From positions 62,001-126,000 of the forward strand of contig CANFZM010000006.1 in assembly GCA_947451525.1 (NCBI GenBank): a DNA stretch of 64,000 bases. Reading direction: 5' to 3'. How positions within the stretch are numbered: the stretch's first letter is position 1; each line of letters begins with the position of its first letter. Origin of the DNA: Flavobacteriaceae bacterium. GTDB taxonomy: Bacteria > Bacteroidota > Bacteroidia > Flavobacteriales > Flavobacteriaceae. Shown here piece after piece: positions 52,901 through 60,412 of the stretch. A program made the translations under genes and the position numbers. Under the pieces are notes generated by a model. It had not been told where the DNA came from. It made no database searches and worked only from the letters and a program-made list of their open reading frames with translations.

Positions 52901-53343
52901 GCCAAGGAAATTCTGAAGGCGAAAACGGTCAAGATGTAGAAGGCGATGCAAAAGCCATTATGGAAATTTACAAAGAACAGCAACAACTTCGAGAAGCCTT
53001 ACAAAACGAATTAAATAAACAAGGCATCGGCGGTCAAGGGCAAAATGCTCTTGAGCAGATGAAACAAATTGAAAAGCAATTATTAAACAAAGGCTTTAAT
53101 AACGAAGTTTTGCAAAAGATTTTAAATGTAAAATACGAAATGCTCAAATTAGAAAAAGCATTACAACTACAAGGCGAAGAAAAGAAACGACAATCGGAAA
53201 CGGCCAAAAAAGAATTCACAAATAGTTCTAATGCGCTTCCCGTTCGTTTGCAAGAATATTTAAATAGCGTGGAGATTTTAAACAGACAAACCTTACCTTT
53301 GCGCTCCAATTTTAACCAGAAGGTTCAAGAATATTTTAAATAA
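49942..53343 (+). CDS. DUF4175 membrane protein with coiled coil and GDKP/KDG repeat region
   Basis: A 1133-residue protein of the DUF4175 family. Two N-terminal membrane helices (about 20-42 and 52-77) and a third near 148-168 are followed by a beta-rich extracytoplasmic part (to about 480), a very long charged coiled coil (about 480-760) and a helical segment. A low-complexity Gly/Pro/Lys/Asp tract (about 936-990, repeats of PGDK and KDG) is collagen-like in look. The only in-frame start near the N-terminus is TTG at 49942; ATG is absent. It is followed without gap by ybeY, with an overlap of stop and start regions. Function unknown. Confidence 0.8.
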   Translation: MENQNLIYHKLEQFIKKFYTNELLRGTIFFVGIGLLYFLFTLFVEYFLWLKPTARTILFWTFVVVELFLVFRFILFPIFKLFKLQKGINYDDASKIIGNHFSEVGDRLTNFLQLSQDTNTSELLLASIDQKANTLQPIPFGNAVNFGTNKKFLPLAIVPILFFVFFYLSGNSNLISQSFNRVVHYKEQFLPPAPFEFQVLNKTLQTEQNQDFLLKVKTVGKVVPENAMIFIGDESYFMETTKAGEFQFVIPKPKENLEFHVEANNVSSNEYELNVVTVPSIANFEMVLNFPGYLNKKAEVIKGTGNAVLPEGTRVTWRMNTLATQKVEWLDAAAKYPFTKQDNQFLLSKNINQNTDYQIVTSNSKVQNYEKLNYQISVLKDQFPTIAVGNAPDSLKIEKNYLLGQVSDDYGLYKLQIVYYPKDKLANAKRATIAVKRDVYDQFVFAFPSNLPVEEGVSYEYYFEIFDNDALHNFKSTKSSTFSNRIATESEKEDQVLQQQNDNINSLEKSLKTQDKQLNEMEKLQKMGKEKDNLEFKEQQKVNDFLNKQKQQDELMKNFAEKMKENLDKVKTDKKDEVKELLKDRLDKVDKDIEKNKKLLDELQKLNEKLQKEELFDKMDKLKQQSKNQTKSLQQLVELTKKYYVEKKAEQIADKLDKLSEKQDKLSENEKENSTEKQEEINKEFDKIQEELKELDKDNKELKKPVELPDTAPKEKSIDEDLKKASDELKKDSKAGAKPKQKSASKKMKQMSQDMQSSMEMGEQEQLEEDIVVLRQILDNLLAYSFSQESVMGQFKGLKRGSPSFNKNLKIQQDLKQEFKHVDDSLFAFSLRNPKMSEGVTAEIGNVQYNVEKAIESLADADVSKGVSHQQFATSASNKLADMLASILFNMQMSMQMSGSGKGKGMPSPGKGSGGDSQLPDIIKKQGELGDKMKGGMKPGSKPGDKPGDKPGDKPGDKPGEGKDGKDGKDGKGKQGKDGKSGSGGSGQGNSEGENGQDVEGDAKAIMEIYKEQQQLREALQNELNKQGIGGQGQNALEQMKQIEKQLLNKGFNNEVLQKILNVKYEMLKLEKALQLQGEEKKRQSETAKKEFTNSSNALPVRLQEYLNSVEILNRQTLPLRSNFNQKVQEYFK

Positions 53344-53763
53344 ATGATTAGTTTCAATTACGAAAACGATTTTGAATTATCCAACGAAGACCAAATAGCA
53401 ACTTGGATTTCACAGGTAATTTTATCCGAAAACAAGAAAGAAGGCGAAATAAATTACATCTTTTGTGATGACGATTATTTGCTTAATTTAAACGAACAGT
53501 ATCTCGATCACGACACCTTAACCGACATTATTTCTTTTGATTATTCTGTGGGTAATGAAATACACGGAGACATTTTTATATCTACCGAACGGGTTCTCGA
53601 AAATGCTGCAGATTTTAACGTTTCATTCCAAGAAGAATTGCAAAGAGTTCTTGTACATGGCGTGTTACATTATTGTGGCTATAAAGATAAATCAGAATCC
53701 GATGAGCAGTTAATGCGCAATAAGGAAGACGAGAAAATTAAAATGTTTCACGTGGAACATTAG
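53344..53763 (+). CDS. ybeY: Endoribonuclease YbeY (rRNA maturation factor)
   Basis: A 139-residue zinc-dependent RNase for 16S rRNA processing and quality control. Metal site HGVLHYCGYKDKSESDEQLM (about residues 107-126): three-histidine-type pattern here H-x3-H..., with Cys/Asp following; the LTDIISFDYS segment (about 57-66) is also diagnostic. It starts directly at the DUF4175 stop. Its last codons (MFHVEH) coincide with a 16-base ParB-site palindrome (53744-53759). Confidence 0.9.
   Translation: MISFNYENDFELSNEDQIATWISQVILSENKKEGEINYIFCDDDYLLNLNEQYLDHDTLTDIISFDYSVGNEIHGDIFISTERVLENAADFNVSFQEELQRVLVHGVLHYCGYKDKSESDEQLMRNKEDEKIKMFHVEH
53744..53759 (-). promoter_or_regulatory. parS-type palindrome, site 1
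   Basis: TGTTTCACGTGGAACA is the exact reverse complement of the B. subtilis-type parS TGTTCCACGTGAAACA. It lies in the 3' end of ybeY. Confidence 0.75.
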
Positions 53764-53768
53764 TTTTT

Positions 53769-53866
53769 TTAGAAGCGATTGGCTCGGGATTTATCTGTAA
53801 TGGCAATTCCTGCCTTTATTTCAATCTTGCCTAAAAAGGCAAGGATTTCCATTCAGTCAGGGCTAT
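53769..53866 (-). repeat. Dispersed intergenic element, copy B (possible Flavo-1-type RNA motif)
   Basis: Minus-strand copy of the element at 22811-22939: ATAGCCCTGA, TGGAAATCCTT, AAGATTG, GCAGGAATTGC, CGCTTCTAA in the same order. The inner hairpin differs (TTGCCT-TTTT-AGGCAA) and is shorter, so the copy is 98 rather than 129 bases. It lies between two parS-type sites. Confidence 0.65.
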
Positions 53867-53894
53867 TAAGTATACTGTATTGATTTTTTGTTAA

Positions 53895-53910
53895 CGTTCC
53901 ACGTGGAACA
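53895..53910. promoter_or_regulatory. parS-type palindrome, site 2
   Basis: CGTTCCACGTGGAACA, symmetric apart from its outermost pair; two positions (first C and the GG/AA swap) differ from the canonical parS. Located 62 bases before mnmG. Confidence 0.6.
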
Positions 53911-53971
53911 CTAAATTAAAGTTGAGTTTTCGGCTCCCCGAATCCCTAAACTAAAAACGAAATTAAAAGAA

Positions 53972-55840
53972 ATGTTTAACACATACGATGTAATTGTAGT
54001 AGGAGCAGGACACGCAGGTTGCGAAGCAGCAGCAGCGGCAGCCAATTTGGGTTCGCAAACTTTGTTGGTTACAATGAGTTTGCAAAACATAGCGCAAATG
54101 TCGTGCAATCCTGCGATGGGCGGAATAGCCAAAGGTCAAATCGTCCGAGAAATTGATGCGCTTGGTGGGTATTCGGGAATCGTTTCCGACAAAACCGCTA
54201 TCCAATTTAAGATGCTTAACAAGTCCAAAGGACCTGCTATGTGGTCTCCAAGAGTGCAGTCGGACAGAATGCGTTTTTCAGAAGAATGGCGCTTGATGTT
54301 AGAGCGAACCCCAAACTTAGATTTCTATCAAGAAATGGTTTCTGGTTTGATTATCAATAACGGAAAAGTGGAAGGAATCAGAACTTCTCTAGGAATTGAA
54401 ATTAAAGCAAAATCGGTTGTTTTAACTAATGGAACTTTTCTTAATGGGTTAATTCATATTGGCGACAAACAATTTGGAGGAGGTCGTGCAGGTGAAAGTG
54501 CTGCTTACGGAATTACCGAAGATTTGATTAAAGTAGGTTTCGAAGCAGGAAGAATGAAAACAGGAACGCCTCCACGAGTAGATGGACGTTCTTTAGATTA
54601 TTCTAAAATGAATGAAGAACCTGGCGATGTACGTCCAGATAAGTTTTCGTATTCAGACGAAACCAAGCCATTAGTACACCAAAGATTATGTCACATGACC
54701 TATACTTCTTTGGACGTGCATGATATATTACGAGAAGGATTTGATAGATCTCCCATGTTTAATGGTAGAATAAAATCCCTTGGACCACGATATTGCCCAT
54801 CAATTGAAGATAAAATAAACCGTTTTGCAGATAAAGAAAGACACCAATTATTTATAGAACCTGAAGGGTGGAATACCTGCGAAGTTTATGTAAATGGTTT
54901 CTCTACTTCATTGCCAGAGGACATTCAATTTAAAGCATTACGATCTGTAGTTGGTTTTGAAAATGTAAAATTCTTCCGTCCTGGTTATGCTATAGAATAC
55001 GATTACTTTCCTCCAACCCAATTAAAACATACTTTAGAAACTAAATTAGTTGATGGTTTGTATTTCGCTGGTCAAATAAACGGAACTACTGGTTACGAAG
55101 AAGCAGCATCCCAGGGCTTAATGGCAGGAATAAATGCTGCTTTGAAAGTACAAGAAAAAGAACCAATGATTTTGAAACGTGACGAAGCGTATATTGGCGT
55201 TTTAATAGACGATTTAATCACTAAAGGAACAGAAGAGCCTTATCGCATGTTTACTTCTCGTGCCGAATACAGAACGCTTTTAAGACAAGATAATGCAGAT
55301 GCTAGACTAACACCAAAAGCATTTGAATTAGGTTTAGCCTCCGAGAAAAGAATGCGCAGAATGGAGCAGAAATTTGCTGCGAGTGATGCTATGGTTTCCT
55401 TTTTTAAAGAAACTAGTTTAACCGTTGCAGAGACCAATCCTATCCTAGAAGCAAAAGGAAGCGCTCCAATTGTACAAGCTGATAAAATGTTTAAAGTATT
55501 TTCTCGTCCACAAATTGATTTAGAAGATTTCTTAAAATTCGAAAAAGTTGCTGCTTATGTTGCCGAAAACAATTTAGATAGAGAGATTCTAGAACAAGCA
55601 GAAATTCAAGTTAAGTATTCGGGTTATATCGAAAAAGAACGAAACAATGCCGACAAATTAACTCGTTTAGAAGACATGAAGATTCCGGTCGATTTTGATT
55701 ACAATAAAATCAAATCGATGTCTATTGAAGCAAAACAAAAGTTAACCAAGATACAGCCAATAACTATTTCACAAGCATCGAGAATAAGCGGAGTTTCACC
55801 AAGTGATATTTCTGTATTGTTAATCCACATGGGTAGATAA
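53972..55840 (+). CDS. mnmG: tRNA uridine-34 carboxymethylaminomethylation enzyme MnmG
   Basis: A 622-residue FAD-dependent enzyme that, with MnmE, modifies U34 in tRNAs reading NNA/NNG. The FAD motif VGAGHAGCEAAAAAANLG (residues 10-27), the CNPAMGGIAKG motif (about 46-56) and the RYCPSIEDKI block (about 270) are standard. Length is complete. Preceded and followed by parS-type sites. In many bacteria this gene lies beside oriC; here the candidate origin is ~19 kb away. Confidence 0.95.
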   Translation: MFNTYDVIVVGAGHAGCEAAAAAANLGSQTLLVTMSLQNIAQMSCNPAMGGIAKGQIVREIDALGGYSGIVSDKTAIQFKMLNKSKGPAMWSPRVQSDRMRFSEEWRLMLERTPNLDFYQEMVSGLIINNGKVEGIRTSLGIEIKAKSVVLTNGTFLNGLIHIGDKQFGGGRAGESAAYGITEDLIKVGFEAGRMKTGTPPRVDGRSLDYSKMNEEPGDVRPDKFSYSDETKPLVHQRLCHMTYTSLDVHDILREGFDRSPMFNGRIKSLGPRYCPSIEDKINRFADKERHQLFIEPEGWNTCEVYVNGFSTSLPEDIQFKALRSVVGFENVKFFRPGYAIEYDYFPPTQLKHTLETKLVDGLYFAGQINGTTGYEEAASQGLMAGINAALKVQEKEPMILKRDEAYIGVLIDDLITKGTEEPYRMFTSRAEYRTLLRQDNADARLTPKAFELGLASEKRMRRMEQKFAASDAMVSFFKETSLTVAETNPILEAKGSAPIVQADKMFKVFSRPQIDLEDFLKFEKVAAYVAENNLDREILEQAEIQVKYSGYIEKERNNADKLTRLEDMKIPVDFDYNKIKSMSIEAKQKLTKIQPITISQASRISGVSPSDISVLLIHMGR

Positions 55841-55853
55841 TCTAATATAAATT

Positions 55854-55869
55854 TGTTCCACGTGAAACA
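55854..55869 (+). promoter_or_regulatory. parS-type palindrome, site 3
   Basis: TGTTCCACGTGAAACA, identical to the consensus ParB binding site. 13 bases after the mnmG stop and 34 bases before the methyltransferase ATG. Confidence 0.8.
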
Positions 55870-55903
55870 AGCTTTGCCAACACCTATTAATAAAGAGATT
55901 TTA

Positions 55904-56755
55904 ATGAATTTATCCAACGCTAAACATTTTTTAAACGTAAAAGATTATTCCGTTTCCCAAGAAACTTTCGAGTTATTGCACGACGAAGAATTAGATATGT
56001 TGATTACGCATCCACAACCATCTTTAGAAAAGCTTCCAAGTTATTATGAAAGCGTTGACTATATTTCGCATACCGATGGAAACAAATCATTGTTTGAAAA
56101 AATGTACCAGTTTGTAAAAACCATCGCATTAAAAAATAAATTAAAACTTATCAATTCACAATCTCCAAAAGGAAGAATTTTAGATATTGGAGCAGGAGTT
56201 GGCGACTTTTTAACCGTTGCCAAAAATGACGGTTGGGAAACTATCGGTATTGAACCTAGCGACAAAGCCAAGAAAATTGCTAAAAACAAAGGAGTTTCTT
56301 TTGCAGAAAGTTTATCCGAATTAGAAAGCAATTCTTTTGATGTAATCACCATGTGGCATGTTCTAGAACACGTTCCAGATTTAGAAAATCAAATTAAAGA
56401 ATTAAAACGATTAATAAAACCAACAGGAACTGTAATTATTGCTGTTCCTAATTTCAAATCGTACGATGCAGAATATTATGGAAAATTTTGGGCGGCTTAC
56501 GATATTCCAATTCACTTATGGCATTTTTCTAAAACAGCAATCCAGAAATTATTTGCTAAAGAAGATTTAGAATTGAAAGAAGTGCTTCCAATGAAATTTG
56601 ATAGTTTTTATGTTAGTTTATTATCCGAAAAATATAAAACCGGAAATATGAATTTTATTAAGGCTTTTTTCGTCGGATGCAAGTCCAATTGGAAAGGAAG
56701 TCAAAATTCAGAATATTCTTCCCATATTTATGTTCTAAAAAACGCTAAAAAGTAA
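55904..56755 (+). CDS. Class I SAM-dependent methyltransferase
   Basis: A 283-residue methyltransferase of the Methyltransf_23 type. Motif I GRILDIGAGVGDFLTVAK (about 86-103), followed by a DVITMWHVLEHVPD stretch (about 145-158) with the H-x-x-E-H pattern. The open frame could extend upstream to a TTG within the parS site, but family members start near MNLSNAKHFLNVKDY, so the ATG at 55904 is chosen. Acts on an unidentified small molecule or protein. Third gene of the conserved order DUF4175-ybeY-mnmG-methyltransferase. Confidence 0.85.
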   Translation: MNLSNAKHFLNVKDYSVSQETFELLHDEELDMLITHPQPSLEKLPSYYESVDYISHTDGNKSLFEKMYQFVKTIALKNKLKLINSQSPKGRILDIGAGVGDFLTVAKNDGWETIGIEPSDKAKKIAKNKGVSFAESLSELESNSFDVITMWHVLEHVPDLENQIKELKRLIKPTGTVIIAVPNFKSYDAEYYGKFWAAYDIPIHLWHFSKTAIQKLFAKEDLELKEVLPMKFDSFYVSLLSEKYKTGNMNFIKAFFVGCKSNWKGSQNSEYSSHIYVLKNAKK

Positions 56756-56953
56756 AATAAATATCTTTTTAAGACTCCAAACTGCAAAAACATAAATGTG
56801 TTTAGCCAAAAAGAGAAGCTCTCTTAAATCGATTTATATAAAGCTGATTTTAATAGAGAATGATTATATTGAATAGATTAACAATAGTAAACCCTTATAC
56901 AAGTAAAATCAAGTCATTTTTATAACTTTTTATCTTTTCAGATTAAATTTTTA

Positions 56954-56961
56954 TACTTTTG
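56954..56961 (+). promoter_or_regulatory. Probable -7 element of the ompH-type gene
   Basis: TACTTTTG, fitting TAnnTTTG, 30 bases before the ATG. The preceding 235 bases are AT-rich with a short hairpin AAGAGA-AGC-TCTCTT; no clear -33 TTG. Confidence 0.4.
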
Positions 56962-56990
56962 GCAAATAGTAAAATTAAATACAAAATAGA

Positions 56991-57554
56991 ATGAAAAAAG
57001 TTTTAGTAGGTATTGCAATGTTGGTTGCAATTGTTTCTTGTAACAAAACAACAGAAGCAAAAGATTTTAAAACAGCTTATATAGATACTAATAAATTATT
57101 AGAAGAATCTACCGAAGCTAAAGATATTAAAGCCAAATATGAAGCAATTGCAGAAGAAAAAGGTGCAAGATTGAAAGTAGAAGTGGACAAATTAGAAGCC
57201 GAAAAAAATGCTTTTCAAGCCAATGCACAAAAAAATGGTCAGGCTTGGGCGCAACAAAAATATGGTGAATTGCAACAGAGAGAGCAGCAATTGCAATATA
57301 CACAACAAGGTTTGGCACAACAAATTCAAGGACAACATGGTGTTGAAATGGATTCTGTGGTAGTAAAATATAAAAAGATTTTCAAAGACTACGGGAAAGA
57401 TAAAGGATACGATTATGTTTTTGGTACTGGGGAAGCAGCAACAGTTTTGTTTGCTAAAGACCAATACGATGTAACTAAAGATCTTATAAAAATAGTGAAC
57501 GAAAAATATAAATCGGAAGAAAAAAAAGAAGTAAAACCTGCTGTTAAGAAATAA
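56991..57554 (+). CDS. OmpH/Skp-family periplasmic chaperone lipoprotein
   Basis: A 187-residue lipoprotein: signal peptide MKKVLVGIAMLVAIVSC with lipobox IVSC (Cys-17). The mature part has the Skp pattern: a short strand AYIDTNKLLEES (about 29-40), a long Gln-rich coiled coil (about 50-125) and a return strand DYVFGTGEAATVLFAKDQYDVT (about 139-160). Skp-type proteins hold unfolded outer-membrane proteins. Anchoring by a lipid, rather than free, is usual in Bacteroidota members. It ends in a strong terminator. Confidence 0.85.
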   Translation: MKKVLVGIAMLVAIVSCNKTTEAKDFKTAYIDTNKLLEESTEAKDIKAKYEAIAEEKGARLKVEVDKLEAEKNAFQANAQKNGQAWAQQKYGELQQREQQLQYTQQGLAQQIQGQHGVEMDSVVVKYKKIFKDYGKDKGYDYVFGTGEAATVLFAKDQYDVTKDLIKIVNEKYKSEEKKEVKPAVKK

Positions 57555-57573
57555 TCTAGGTTTTTTAATTTAA

Positions 57574-57617
57574 AAAAATCCAAATTCTAAAACAAACGTT
57601 TTGGAGTTTGGATTTTT
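57574..57617 (+). terminator. Terminator of the ompH-type gene
   Basis: AAAAATCCAAA / TTTGGATTTTT outer arms (57574-57584, 57607-57617), with AAAAC/GTTTT inner pairs; long T-run. Confidence 0.8.
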
Positions 57618-57672
57618 ATTTGTAATTTAATTTCGAATATTTTATTTTTGATTTACTCAATAATGCTAACTT

Positions 57673-59943
57673 ATGGAAGCCATATCTGCCGAAGCAAATT
57701 ATGTTTTGCAATTTATCAACCAAACCAATAAATCTATTTTCCTAACTGGTAAAGCCGGTACAGGAAAAACTACGCTTCTTAAGGAAATAATTAGATCCAC
57801 CCATAAAAACACAGTGGTGGTAGCGCCAACTGGAATTGCGGCTTTAAATGCTGGTGGAGTTACCATTCATTCGATGTTTCAATTGCCCTTTGGTGGATTT
57901 ATTCCAGCTAATAATGTAGATGCACATTTCTCAGATTCCTTAAAGTTTGAAACCAAAGACACTTTACGACGCCATTTTAGAATGAGCGCTTTAAAGAGGC
58001 ACGTAATTCAAAACATGGAGTTACTTATCATTGACGAAGTCAGCATGTTACGTTCGGATTTAATGGACGCCATAGATTTCATGCTGCAAAGTGTTCGTAA
58101 AAAAAGAACTCCATTTGGTGGTGTACAAGTGCTTTTTATTGGCGATTTATTACAACTCCCCCCCGTAATTCGTGATGAAGAATGGCGCACTTTACGACAA
58201 TACTATAAAGGAAAATTCTTCTTTCATTCGCATGTAATTCAGAACAACCCACCGCTTTATATTGAATTATCAAAGATATTCCGTCAGTCGGATGAAACGT
58301 TTATTGAATTACTTAACAACCTAAGAAACAATAAAATAACCTCTGAAAACATTAATTTTCTAAACCAATATGTGCAACCGAATTTCGATTTAAAAGCAAA
58401 TAAAGGCTACATCACTTTAACTACCCACAATGCCAAAGCAGATACTATTAATTTGCAGTCTATTAATGATTTAAACGGAAGCGCAACTCGATATCAAGCA
58501 AAGATAACAGGGGATTTTCCTGAAAAAATATTCCCCTTAGAGGAAACTCTGGAGTTGAAAATTGGTGCTCAAATTATGTTTATTAAAAACGATTTGTCTG
58601 CCGAAAAAAATTATTTCAACGGTAAAATGGGTTTTGTAAAATCCATTTCTGCAGAGGAAATTTGGATTCATTTTCCAGAAGAAAACAAATCTATTGAAGT
58701 GGAACGCTACGAATGGCAAAATATTCGCTATTTTGTAAATGAAAACACCAAAGAAATAGAAGAAGAGGTGTTGGGAAGTTTTGTGCACTATCCCATAAAA
58801 TTGGCATGGGCTATTACCGTTCACAAAAGTCAAGGCTTAACTTTTGATAAAGCAGCGCTCGATGTGTCGCAAGTTTTTGCACCAGGACAAGCATATGTGG
58901 CTTTATCTCGTTTGCGTTCGTTAAACGGGCTTGTTTTGCTTACTCCGTTGCGAATGAATGGTATTTCTAATGATGATGATGTTATGGATTATGCTTCCAA
59001 TAAAGCATCTACCGAAACTTTGGAATTGGAATTGAAAAATGAAACCAAAGAATTTATCCACAGTTATTTGAAAAATAGTTTCCATTGGGTGGATCTTGCC
59101 CAAGAGTGGCGCAATCATAAATTTAGTTATTTGGATAGCGATAAATCGATTAAATCTAAACACAGTAAATGGGCAACACAGCAAATGGAATTTTGTGAGT
59201 TGTTGCTAGATCCTGCAAGCAAATTCATGTCGCAACTCAATAAATTATTCGCTGTAGAAACTATTGATTATGTCTTTATAAACGACAGAATTCAAGCGGC
59301 ATATGGTTATTTTTATGATAAATTAGATAAATTAGAATATGAAATTTTATATAAAATTGAAGAAATAAAAAGGGTCAAACAAGTAAAACAGTTTTATGAT
59401 GAATTGTTGGTTTTAGAAGAATTGCAAACTAAAGCAATCTTGAGATTGATGAAAGCCAAACGTATGACCGAAGCCATTATCCATCAAAAAACAATTAGTA
59501 AGGAAAGCCTTAATTCTCCAGAAATCACTAATTACAAAGCCATTAAAATGGAACGAGTAATTGAAGATTTCAAGCGAAATAATCAAAATTTAATTGCCGA
59601 TAAGGAAGATGTAAGTTTTTACGAACCTAAGAAAAAGAAAATCGAAAAGACCCCCAAAAAATCGACTATTCAGATTACTTACGAATATTGGATAGATAAA
59701 AATTCTATAGAAGAAATAGCCAATTTGCGAAAATTAACCGTTGGAACTATATTGTCGCATTTCACAAAACTAATTCAAGATAAGGCAGTTAGTATTAATG
59801 ATATTATGCCAGAAGATAAAATCGAAGCATTAACTAATGCCTTTTATGGCTATAAAGAAGAATCGTTAAATCCAATGAAAGAACAACTTGGCGATGCCTT
59901 TTCTTGGGAAGAATTACGAATGTATAAAGCGAGTTTGAATTAA
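57673..59943 (+). CDS. PIF1/RecD2-like ATP-dependent DNA helicase with C-terminal HTH
   Basis: A 756-residue SF1 helicase. Walker A GKAGTGKT (26-33), Walker B LLIIDEVSMLRSDLMD (about 118-133), a GDLLQLPPV motif (about 158-166) and motif VI-type AITVHKSQGLTFDKAALDVS (about 378-397) followed by YVALSRLRSLNGLVLLTPL. These are PIF1-subfamily features. The C-terminus has a helix-turn-helix (TQITYEYWIDKNSIEEIANLRK in pieces, about 675-695) of the RQC-associated HTH_40 type. Likely acts on stalled forks or G-rich structures by family. Stands alone. Confidence 0.85.
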   Translation: MEAISAEANYVLQFINQTNKSIFLTGKAGTGKTTLLKEIIRSTHKNTVVVAPTGIAALNAGGVTIHSMFQLPFGGFIPANNVDAHFSDSLKFETKDTLRRHFRMSALKRHVIQNMELLIIDEVSMLRSDLMDAIDFMLQSVRKKRTPFGGVQVLFIGDLLQLPPVIRDEEWRTLRQYYKGKFFFHSHVIQNNPPLYIELSKIFRQSDETFIELLNNLRNNKITSENINFLNQYVQPNFDLKANKGYITLTTHNAKADTINLQSINDLNGSATRYQAKITGDFPEKIFPLEETLELKIGAQIMFIKNDLSAEKNYFNGKMGFVKSISAEEIWIHFPEENKSIEVERYEWQNIRYFVNENTKEIEEEVLGSFVHYPIKLAWAITVHKSQGLTFDKAALDVSQVFAPGQAYVALSRLRSLNGLVLLTPLRMNGISNDDDVMDYASNKASTETLELELKNETKEFIHSYLKNSFHWVDLAQEWRNHKFSYLDSDKSIKSKHSKWATQQMEFCELLLDPASKFMSQLNKLFAVETIDYVFINDRIQAAYGYFYDKLDKLEYEILYKIEEIKRVKQVKQFYDELLVLEELQTKAILRLMKAKRMTEAIIHQKTISKESLNSPEITNYKAIKMERVIEDFKRNNQNLIADKEDVSFYEPKKKKIEKTPKKSTIQITYEYWIDKNSIEEIANLRKLTVGTILSHFTKLIQDKAVSINDIMPEDKIEALTNAFYGYKEESLNPMKEQLGDAFSWEELRMYKASLN

Positions 59944-60024
59944 ATTTATCTGAAGTATTTTCAATTTTCTAAAGAATAGGATAAGATATAATTTTTTCAA
60001 GATTTCTCAAAAAGGAAAATAGAT

Positions 60025-60408
60025 CTACCCCAACAAATAAACACCCAAAACCGCAGGAACAAAATAAATTGCAATGGTTTTAGCGCCTTCATAATCCTTT
60101 ACTAATCGTTGTCCGAAAAGCATCAAAAGTAGCGATATACATGAAAAAACAGCACCATAAAAACCAAATTCTCTACCGCCATTTATATAAAGTTCTAAGC
60201 ACCCTAAAACGCATAAAATTCCTGCAACGAGTTCTAGAAACAATAAAACCCCTGTTACTAATGGCACCATTTTTTTTAGAAAAGTTTTTTCAAAAACCGG
60301 AATTAACCAAGCCATAGTATCCTTCCAGTGAAAAATTTTCTCGTGAGAAGACATGATAAAAGTAATAGCAAGAAAAATAAGTACTAGTATAGAGGTCGCG
60401 TTGTTCAT
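60025..60408 (-). CDS. DoxX-family small membrane protein
   Basis: A 127-residue protein with four hydrophobic helices and a conserved loop FHWKDTMAWLIPVFEKT. The DoxX/DoxD-like fold is used in oxidoreductase complexes and in small membrane proteins of unknown function. 4 bases downstream of holB, so co-transcribed. No specific partner identifiable. Confidence 0.65.
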   Translation of the reverse strand: MNNATSILVLIFLAITFIMSSHEKIFHWKDTMAWLIPVFEKTFLKKMVPLVTGVLLFLELVAGILCVLGCLELYINGGREFGFYGAVFSCISLLLMLFGQRLVKDYEGAKTIAIYFVPAVLGVYLLG

Positions 60409-60412
60409 GAGG

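Noticed and set aside
52545..52986. Overlapping antisense open frames of 81-97 residues
   Set aside because: They mirror the GDKP/KDG low-complexity tract of the DUF4175 gene; the composition explains the lack of stop codons.
55853..55903. TTG start of the methyltransferase at 55853
   Set aside because: The first codons are the parS site itself; the ATG at 55904 begins the part that resembles the family.
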